Shown here piece by piece: positions 54,584-64,000 of a stretch of DNA of 64,000 nt. The position numbers and the translations under genes were made by a program. The number at the start of each line of letters is the position of its first letter. Within the stretch, counting starts at the first letter, position 1. The notes under the pieces are model-generated. The model was not told the origin of the DNA. It did no database searches and saw only the letters and a list, made by a program, of their open reading frames with translations. The stretch is from Impatiens glandulifera (taxonomy: Eukaryota > Streptophyta > Magnoliopsida > Ericales > Balsaminaceae): contig NC_061869.1 of assembly GCF_907164915.1 (NCBI RefSeq), forward strand, positions 24,102,676-24,166,675. The letters run 5' to 3'.

Positions 54584-57163
54584 CTAAGACTCTAGCAGTT
54601 AATGTTAACCAAGAAATTCAATCAACATTCAAACATACATTCATCAATTAAATTTCAAATATAATTTAATTAAACAAACTATGTGCAGTTCAACGTCAAT
54701 GTTGGTGTACATAACCGACATCTAGAATGAATTACAATAGAATGAGATTAAGAAGACATACCTGAAGAAATAGAAAACACGGAAAAAATCGGACTGAACT
54801 TGGACTCGCCGGAAAACTTTGAAACTCGTCGGAATTGCCTTCAGCTTGTTCTTCTTTTGGTTGCTTTGCTCTCAAGTCTCTCTTTCTTCTCCCATTCGTA
54901 AATTTTAACAAATGAAACAACTGTCCCTCAATTAAATGAGGTAACTCCTATATATACCCTCGGATAAAGGTACATTAGGATTTCAAAACATAGGAAAAAT
55001 CGGTAACTTCCTTAGCGAGTTGAACCGACCTAATTTCCTCTTATGTCGCACATAGGCTTATTTTTTTCTTTGTAGGTAACCGGTCAAGCTACACTTTGAG
55101 CCTTTGTTTCAGCCAAATGGTTAAGTGTAGCTCAATAAGTTAGGCCTTTTGTGGTTTCGCTTTTTTTCTAATCTGGATCAACTGATACTTCTAATGGCCA
55201 TAACTTTTGACTCATACCACCATTGAGGCTGATCTAGGATGCGTTGAAAATGTGAGTCTATTAGCTTCCACTTTTGTGTTGGAAGAAATATTCAAGGTTG
55301 GCATCAGGTCCATGCAATTCTTGATGGAGCGTTGAGGGTATTTTGAAGTGAACAACTTGGCTTACGGGCGACTTCATGTGAGATGTAGGTCAAACTGTGA
55401 GTGTTACTTGGTATCAAATGAAAGCTAACTCAAATATCTTTTCAATGCACACTCGTTTGCTCAAAATAATTGATTCAATCAAGATATATGAATTTTTAAA
55501 CTCACCCCATGCTTCAGTTTGCTCCAAGAACAAAGTGGGTGAGCCTACATCGGGTTGTCGGGATAAACTGACCACTCAATCGTTGAATGGAGACATGGGA
55601 CCAATGTTATTCGAACGGGCTATGTCTTAGATTTCCAGTTGTAGGTTTCAATCCGAAAACTAAGCATTATAGCTTTAGTTATGAATTAAACACTGATGAC
55701 ATGTATGGTTCGATCTTGTCTTGGTCGCATCGTCTACTACAACCGATTCGGAGGGGTTAAGAACGTCAACGTTATTCCAGATACAACAAACATTGTAGAT
55801 GACTCTTCAAATTTTTCAAAACATCCAAGAACAGTCGTTGAGTATAGCAATTTGGCTGAATTTTCCTAGTTGAGGGTGCCTTTAGGATTCTTCAGCAAAA
55901 AAAAACCCAAATGTACCAAATTTTGGCATTTTTTTAATAATCACACGTCTTGCGTCTGCATGACGCCATCACTTATTTTTTTGAATTATTTGGAGCGTCG
56001 CCTGACTTGTTAACTTCCGTTGACCCGCTTTTGACTCACCCGGTTCAACTCGGTTTTAACAATTTTGCCATTTTGAAGGTCTTCTGCACAAAATTGTTAA
56101 TAGTAATATTATACTAAAAATTCAAGATTTTTTCGAATAGGTCAATCTGAACGTTTCTGATTTCCCGAATTCCGTCTTTTAAATAGGCTCTGAATTGGTT
56201 GTTCGATACATTTTGTCCAGCAGTAATATTACCCTCAAAGTTCATGATTTTTCAAGACGATCATTTTAAACTTATAAAAACATATGAAGCTCGAATATTC
56301 TGGAAATTGGTATTTGGACCGCTACTCGAAGGTCACTCCAAGTCAATTTCGAAAAGTAATTTTTTAATTGTTTTCTCCTGGTCCAATAATGAAGTGTGAA
56401 CATCGTCTACCTAACTGATTAGGTAATTCTTCAATTGAATCATCTCACATCTAGTTGTGTTGTTGAGACGAGAGAACATGAGATGGACTTTCATTGAAAA
56501 ATCAATGTGTCTGTCACCACCGCAAATTTCTTAATATTTTTATTTTTCAAATAAGAATAAAAATAAAAATAATAAATAATATTAGACTCAAGTAAAATTT
56601 TATATAATTTTTTATTAATAGTTTAATTTAAAACTCAATATTTGTCTAAACTACTTTTTTTCCTCCCATAGAAATTTTGTCAATTTATATGTTGAGCAAA
56701 GATTGATATTTATTTTAAGTGTTTTTTAAATAATGAAAAATTAAATTTCAAAGTCATAACAAATTATTTTTATAACTATACTTTAATTTAAAATATAATG
56801 CTAGTTAGTGTTAAAGCCACTGCCTTTCAGATCCAACTGCTACATAAAAAAGGTGAAGTTTCCACTTAATCACAATTTTTTAACAAAAAAGATGTATTTA
56901 TTTATGAAGATAAATTAATTGTTTGTCAACAAACCAACAAAATATACAAGTTTATTAAGAAAACATAAGTTGTTGAAATCCCATTACAATTTGAAATTGA
57001 AAACTTGCATTGTTGCTTCAGTTAAGTCAGCTACAAAGATGAGCTTTAAACAAAGGTTACAGCAATGATGATGATGAAGTCCAAAAACTCATCAGTTCAG
57101 GACAAATTTGCCCCCCAATTGCAAAATAAAAAAACAAAACACGATTACAAGTAGTTTACGCTT
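54584..57163. other. Intergenic sequence between element G and KASII
   Basis: No gene is supported. 54950-56400 has phrases typical of old LTR/UTR repeats (GGCCATAACTTTTGACTCAT, GGTCAAACTGTGAGTGTTAC) without coding domains. 56510-56900 is AT-rich. The KASII 3' UTR should lie in about 56950-57163 on the minus strand. Confidence 0.4.
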
Positions 57164-60100
57164 TTACTTGTAAGGAGCGAATAAGATCGACGAGTTGTGC
57201 CCACCAAACCCGAAAGAATTCGACAAGGCCACCTTAATGTCCAGTCTTTCCTTCTTAGAACCGACCAGCACCTTCATATCCTGATCCAATTATTTTACAC
57301 AGATTTACATTATTAATTTATTACTGTGTAGATTGCTGACTTTTAAATCAAATATATTGAAATTGGATAAGAGCATACCACGCCTTCATCTGGATTTTCA
57401 AGATTGATATTTGGATGCACAAATCCAGTTCTTATTGCCTGCAAAAGGAACACCACAATCATATGAAATATACATTTTCACAAATTAATGTCAACTACTA
57501 TTGATTTTTCACATATGTTCTTTTTTGTTTTGTTTATTCCAGTCACACAAGTCTTTTAAACCGTGTTGAAACTGAAACAAAAACATTTCATTACAAAGGC
57601 TGTCATGAGTTATCGTACAAAAATAAATCAAGAGTTTATTTGATCTCGGATTTTTTGGAATTTTTTAATATAAATTACTAAAATGTCTTTTTGTATTTAA
57701 AATTTAAATTTAATAAAAATAAATAAGGGTATTTTGATATTTAAATTATTTTATGGTTAGAATATAGTGTGAAGCGATAGAAATTGCTCATATCATCACA
57801 GTTTCATCGTTTAAGGGTATATATATGATAGTAATAAAATAGTTCAAGGGAAGATTTGAAAATTGTTAGATATTTTGAGGGCTTATTTATATATTTACTG
57901 CGTTGTAAATGGCGAGAATAGATTACCTGAATGGTTGCAACTGCTTCCACAGCTCCGGCTGCACCTAACAGATGACCAATCATGGATTTTGTAGAATTAA
58001 CCCTTAGCTGCCAAAGAAAAAGAACCACATTATAGAGATATAAACCGAGAAAAAAAAAAGTTATATATTCTTATCTTGTTGAGAGCTACCTCGGGATTCT
58101 GGCCGAAACAACGAATGAGAGCTTCATACTCCTTTAGATCTCCGGCTGGTGTTGATGTAGCATGGGCGTTTATATAGTTGACATCCTCTCTAGAAACCCC
58201 AGACTGAGCTAAGGCCTTTTCTATGCATAAAACAACTCCAGTTCCTAATAATAATAATACCAATATTAACAGTATGAAAGACAGACAATCTTTCCATGTG
58301 AAAGTGCACAAAATGAACAAAACAATTTATTCCGTTTGGAATTGGACAATTTTGGTGTGGATTGGTTTTGTTGTAGATGTTGGTATTGATGTATATGAGT
58401 GCTTTTTAACGATAGTTGTTTTTATCGAGGATCGGTTTACTATAGATGATGCTTTTATACATGCACAATTGAATAAAAACCCAAAAGAGTGAATTGTGGA
58501 GCATTTGTGTCAATGAAAGTGAGTAAGTTGACAAAAGAGCTTTCAATCTTCTAACAGGTCTTTCCTTATTATCGAAAGATCTTTGAAAAGCCTCATTCCA
58601 CATGTAATCCACCAAATGATGATAGAAATGGTAGATCAATACTTGTTAAGGTAAATTACCTTTCCCGATCTCAACAATGGGCTTCAACATAACCCAATTA
58701 AGATTGAGCAAGCTCAAAAACAGTACTCTTTAACAACAAAGAAAAAGTTGATTACTTAGAATCGCGATACATCATCATCAAATAAAAATAGTGAGTTTGA
58801 ATGAATTTTAATGGAAGTAAGTTCATTTTGCTTCTTGAACTTGTATCGTAACTTGTTTTGTTTTATGAACTCTTAAAATGAATCAAATTACTTCCCACAA
58901 GAAGTGGCTTAAATCATGATTATTGCAGCTCCTTAATCCCAATCATTTGCTAAGATACTTTCCTCTAAAGTGCATAACAATAACTTAACGGAGTGAACCT
59001 ATATAGAGAAAAATAATTTGTGCTATTTTTCAAAGTTCAAAAAGTAAAACGAGCTTTCGATGCATGTCCAGAAAGCAATACGAGTTTATTTTGCTTAAAG
59101 TTAATTGCAGTAGCCTAGTACTATTCAGAACTTTCAACAAATGTGATTAGAAAAGAAAGCCAAAACAATTATTCTTGGGAGGGCTTCTTTTCACACTCCA
59201 AAATTTTATCACTATTGTCTCAACAGAAACCTCTTAGATCTCTGTTATACCTCAAAAATATGGGAATAAACACCAGTATTTAGCTATTAGAATTACTTCA
59301 AGCGCAAAAATCATGTTTCCTAAAATCTACATATGATGTTTAAACTTCAAAACAAGAACACACAAAATATTCAACGTTTATTGAGGATGAATATGGAAAG
59401 TAACCTTGAGGATGAGGTTCTGTCATGTGATAAGCATCACAAGTGAAGCTGCCACCAAGAAACTCTGCATAAATTTTTGCACCTCTTTTCTGCAGATAAA
59501 AAGATTTATTTGCTTATTATCAAAAACCAACTCATAAGAAGAAGAAGACATCACAAGAAAATTTCAAAGGTGGATAGTGTGTACCTTAGCATGCTCCAAT
59601 TCTTCCAACAGCAAAACACCAGCACCTTCTCCCATTACAAATCCATCACGGTTCTGGTAAAATAACAAGAGAAAATACAAAGTCAAACAAAAGGAGATGA
59701 GAGCCATTGATCACATTTGGAATCGATGTTCTCAAGTAAAAATATTCTCAATCATGATCTAAAAGACTAAAACTAACCTGGATCATGATCTAGAAAATAA
59801 ACTAGATCATGATTCATAAAATAATCTGGATAATGATCCATAAAATTATTATATACCAAATGAAGCAAAAAATATATTATAATATAGATGATCTAAAAAA
59901 CAATTTTAAACCAAAAGAAAAAAATATATCACTTTCAAAATGAAATTTGACAATTTTCCAATGGTATCATGATTGGATTGACAAAATACTAGTTTCCAAA
60001 TAGGCTCATGATCCCAATTTTTTTTAGAGTCAGATTTGTGGTAATAAAGTGTAGAGTTGGATTTTAGGATAGCTGAATCTTGTGTGATTTAAACATTTTT

Positions 60101-63100
60101 GCTCCTAGCCAAATGTAATTTTATCCAAGTGAAATTAATATAAAAAGTTGGATAACAAAAGCAGCCCATTATCTCAATCAATTTATTCGAATCCTGCAGC
60201 AAATTTGTTCTCAAACATCTCAATGCTTTGACGTTCACATGGAAACTTCCAATAGCGAATCCTAGAACTTTATTAAGGTAAAAATTAAGATAAACAAATG
60301 CAAAATATAAATAATAGCTCACAGTGTCCCATGGTCGTGAAGCTTTGGTTGGATCACTATTCCTTTGAGAAAGCGCCCTACAAGCCACAAAGCCGCCCAA
60401 TCCTGAAAAAATGGTTATTGTTTTAACAACTATTGATAAACCATTCTAGCGAGAGATAATAGAACCGACACAAGGAGATACAATACCAATGGGTATGATT
60501 GCAGCATCGGAACCACCACAAAGCATCATGTCCTGAATTATATCAAACAATATGTAGTAGTTTAGTTGCTTTACTGTAAATGATGTTCATATAAGCAGAA
60601 GCAGAAGAAGCAAATGTTGCTTTTCACTAGAGACGGGAAGCTAAGATACTTACAGCTTCACCTCTGATGATATGATTTGCAGCACTCAATATACAGAAGT
60701 TGCTTGTGGCACAAGCGGTAGATATTGAATAGTTTGGACCCATCCAACCCTGCAATTTATAATAATTTAATATATAACTGGAAATATTGTCATTATCCCC
60801 CGGAAATTTCAATATGAACAAAAGCACGACTGCTATATATTGTAAAAACAAATTTCAGCTAACCAGATCCATTGCAAGCATTGCTGAGCCCATGTTTGTT
60901 GTAGCAAAAGGTACACAAAATGGATTCATCTTTCTGTAAGATACCCTTAAAGCTTCTATAGCATCATTGAAAACCTGCCACATTCCATTAATAACAGAAG
61001 GAAAATCCAAAATTAAGAGGTAAACAAGTTGAACAAAGAAAAATCAAATGTGATAAAAGAATGGCCAAAGCCCCTTAGTTGAGGAAACGGAGGATTCCAA
61101 GAGATTAGAATAGATTGTAAACTTGCATTTCTTTCAGCAAACTCTAATAAAGGGTTGTTCTACCCTATTTATATATCTATTTACTATAACTATTTACAAT
61201 CATTTTTTGAAAAGTGAGAATCTATTCATTGTCCACAGTCCCCACGAAATATGCATATACCGTAGGTAAAAACAAAAGGTTAATCAAATTGAAATGCAAG
61301 TAGGGACTAAAGGGAACCTAATAAAACAAGAAGCAGCTCCATAACCATTGCTCCTAAAAGGAACTAGGTCAACTTAGAGCTGAATAGATTCTGAGAGAGA
61401 TGAGAAAAGATTGTAAACTATCACTTCAATCAACATACTCAAATACAAGAATTCTACCTATTTATATATATCTACTATATTTACTATATTTACAATCATA
61501 CCCTAATCCTATCCTACTATTTACAAATTAAGAGTTTTAAGAATGTTAAGTCATGTCTTTGAATTTGTATATTGAAATTTGGCTAAACAATTAATGCTCG
61601 GGATATGTTTTTAAACATGGATTTGATCATTATCTAAATGTGGAATGCTTGAACAAAGAGAAGTCAAATGTGTTACAAACCAAATAGATTAGTGCACAAA
61701 GTAACATGGATTTGATAATTATCTAATTGTGGGATATATAAAACAGTAAGCCTTTGCAATTCAAGCTTAATATGAAGATCGTGAAATTCTTTGTTCCTTT
61801 CTTCAATGGTGGGATTTAACATGTGTATCAAAACACGTAAAAAGAAGCAAAAATCCAAAATTATGGGGTAAACAAGTTGAACAACGAGAAATCAAATGTG
61901 TTGCGAACCAAATAGATTAACGCAGAAAGAAGATAAGAATGCAGGAGAAATATATGTGAACAGAAATAAGAATGGTTGAATCCCCTTAGATGAGGATGCA
62001 GAAGATTTTGAGAACTTCCATTTCAATCAGCAATCTCTAATACAAGAGTTCTACCCTATTTACAAACATATCCAACTGTACCATTTACAACTGTAACACA
62101 GTGATGGCATTATCATCGAGAAAATAAGAAATGAAGAAAATGGTCCAGGGAATTCATTTCTCAACTGTTTGATCAATTATCCACGAATTATCTAATGCAT
62201 AAGACATAAAACCTTTGCAAATTCAAGCTTGATACGAAGATCATGAAATTCTTTTAGCTTGTTTGAGGTGGTATTATTTGGATTTAATCCAAATCATTCC
62301 TTATCACATCATAATCCCTTCCACAATCAAATCACTCAATTCATCTACAAATTATCCCTACTTTATTTTTTATAAAAATGTATATATTAAATAGAAAAGG
62401 ATATTTTAGGAATTTAACCAAAATAATCCATTTTTTAATTGAACATGATTTTGAATTCATAAGCCAGGTTTTATTCAAATAACCTCAAATCATAAAACCT
62501 CTTTGTTTCCATTGTTGAGATTGAACATGTGCATCAAAAATGCATATTAGAGAAGCAAGAAATAATTATATTATGTGGTAAAAAAGTTGAACAAATAGAA
62601 ATCAAATGTGCTAAGAACCAAATAAACCAGCGTAGAAAGGAGCTGAGATTGGACAAAGCCCCTTAGATGAGAAACAGAGGATTCTGAGAGATTAGAGAAG
62701 ATTTTTGAACTTCCATTTCATTCAGCATATCTATTTACTATAACTATTTATAATCATAACCTATCCCAACCCTACTATTTACAACCATAACACAATGATG
62801 ACATTATCATTGAGAAAATGATAAATATTGTAAACTGCTATTCCAAAATTAGAGTTTTAAGAACAATAGGTCATGTCTTTGAGTTTGTATTTTCCAATTT
62901 GGCTCAATGATCCATGAATTATCTAAATGTAGAATGCATAAAACGGTAAGGCCTTTGCAAATTCAAGGTTTTAACATAATGTGTTTAGTTTGCAGCCCTG
63001 ACAAAGAACCTTAAGTATTATTACCTTCATGCCACCCATAGCGGAGCCAATCAAAACCCCACACCTAGTTTTATCTATCTCATCCATTGCTTCATCAGTG

Positions 63101-64000
63101 ATTAGTCCATCTTCTAGGGCTTTCTTTCCAGCTGTGAGCATATATAGCATAAAATTGTCCATCCTCTTTGATAGTTTAGGAGCAACCCATCCATCTGTTG
63201 AATAAGACTTTATCTCTCCAGCAATTCTCTGTACAAATGAGAAGAAACTGTCAAGAGCTTAAAATCACAGTATCTCTCAACTTGTAGACGATTTAAAGTT
63301 AATGTGATTGATAATTACAGAGCATTACCGTTGAATATTGTGAACAATCAAAAGCTTCAATCTCACTGACTCCACTTACACCCTCTAAAAGATTAGCATA
63401 GAAAACATCTGGATCGCTACCAAGTGGTGTTTCCACCCCCATTCCTGTCACAACTACTCTCCGCTGCTTTATAGGAGGTTTCTTCTTAGTGGATGTGTCC
63501 ATGGCCGGTTCTACAGCTACAGCCATCACCTCTCCTACAATTGATATACCATATAAGTGGTTTTCAATCTTGTGTGTTAAGGTCCCAAAATCAACTAAAA
63601 ATTGAGCACCGGGTCGAAAGCTCTCTCATATACAAGGTTTTAGAAACAGCAAAAATTGAATTTTATCCAGTTTGAGTAAATCCGTGAGTGGTAGTAATTA
63701 AGCTAAGCTAAGCTAAGAAGTAATCTAGAAGAAAATGAAGAGACAAGAAAATGCGGAGGAAACAAGGTAAAATCACCTGAATGAATAGCTCGATTGATCA
63801 TCTTGGACTTCCTTCGACTGAGAGGAACATTTCTCGATCCGAAAAGGGAAGTAAATCCATTGTCACCAAACAAGTCGGAAGTCCAGATGCCTTTTGAGTT
63901 GTTATAAGCATCGCATGGCTCGAATGTGGTCAAGCAAGAGGTCATCAAACCCTGGAAGGTCGATTCACGGAAGGAAGAGGATATATGGGTATTGGTGAAG
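57164..64000 (-). CDS. KASII: 3-oxoacyl-[acyl-carrier-protein] synthase II, plastidial (KASII); 5' end beyond window
   Basis: This condensing enzyme extends 16:0-ACP to 18:0-ACP in the plastid stroma and so helps set the C16/C18 balance of lipids. Thirteen exons join in frame with GT-AG introns: 64000-63777 (open at the edge), 63534-63329, 63228-63025, 60974-60864, 60749-60654, 60532-60487, 60402-60323, 59653-59585, 59489-59405, 58244-58090, 58007-57927, 57438-57379 and 57280-57164 (stop TAA). They give 510 visible residues with no stop. Exon 1 is Ser/Arg-rich transit-peptide sequence. Catalytic Cys is at 60711-60713 (STACATSN), His at 58162-58164 (NAHATST), Lys at 57987-57989 and His at 57972-57974 ([11 protein letters not shown]). 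The C-terminal glycine-rich FGFGGHNSS is present. KASII rather than KASI is judged from the N-terminal region and overall wording. The true start codon lies right of the window. Confidence 0.92.
58245..59404 (-). other. KASII intron 9 (1160 bp)
   Basis: AT-rich, with GT-AG ends (CAAG|GTTACT ... TTATTAG|GAACT). No gene or recognised repeat inside. The small open frames here are chance. Confidence 0.7.
60975..63024 (-). repeat. KASII intron 3, enlarged by tandem repeats
   Basis: About 2050 bases, far longer than most other introns of this gene (80-1160). It holds at least three diverged tandem copies of a unit of about 700-850 bases, starting near 61008, 61855 and 62560. Each has GTTGAACAA, GAAATCAAATGTG, CCCCTTAGATGAGGA, CTATTTAC runs and TTTGCAAATTCAAG. 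A partial copy lies near 61370. Confidence 0.7.

Noticed and set aside
58223..58492. 89-codon plus frame in the KASII region
   Set aside because: It lies in an intron antisense to the gene, with no domain and no conservation signal.

Overview
This window is plant nuclear DNA, most likely from a eudicot. It has AT-rich intergenic sequence, GT-AG introns, a plastid fatty-acid enzyme gene with a transit-peptide exon, a VQ-motif gene, and a thick layer of decayed Ty1/copia LTR retrotransposons. From memory only, the ORF3 family described below resembles proteins abundant in Lamiales drafts such as Dorcoceras. That points to Lamiales but does not prove it.

Only two host genes are convincing. One is a single-exon VQ-motif transcriptional cofactor gene (10004-10564, minus). 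The other is a 3-oxoacyl-ACP synthase II (KASII) gene on the minus strand, for which 13 in-frame exons are recovered from 57164 to the right edge. Its 5' end lies outside the window. Most of the rest is mobile DNA.

Layout. 1-5843: 5' LTR, PBS, gag and a third ORF of a large copia element (element A, minus), inserted into a second copia element (A2, 5844-9832, minus). 10004-10740: VQ gene and promoter. 12600-14117: a solo LTR with a perfect 5-bp target duplication. 14459-30130: a minus-strand element (B) made of pol, three tandem ORF3 copies and a 3' LTR remnant, split by a younger plus-strand copia element (C, 21288-27424). 31811-33935: a 2.1-kb foldback element whose arms are tandem repeats in inverted orientation. 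38204-54578: a three-level nest in which G (327-bp LTRs, TSD ACTAC) contains D (LTR, gag, pol, ORF3), which contains E (gag-only deletion derivative, minus, TSD ATTAC). 57164-64000: KASII.

The most unusual theme is that the A, B and D elements, which share one LTR family, each carry an extra gene downstream of gag or pol in the same orientation. This ORF3 has its own TATA box and an upstream region that looks like retroelement U3. Its product has a conserved domain of about 215 residues and, in the long copies, a Ser/Pro/Lys-rich tail. The arrangement recalls the env-like third ORF of Sireviruses, but I do not recognise the domain. Other notable points are a spliced coding exon inside the LTR of element C, a tRNA-Asp-like sequence inside the LTRs of element E, and dense arrays of TTAGAC...GTCTAA palindromes in the LTRs.
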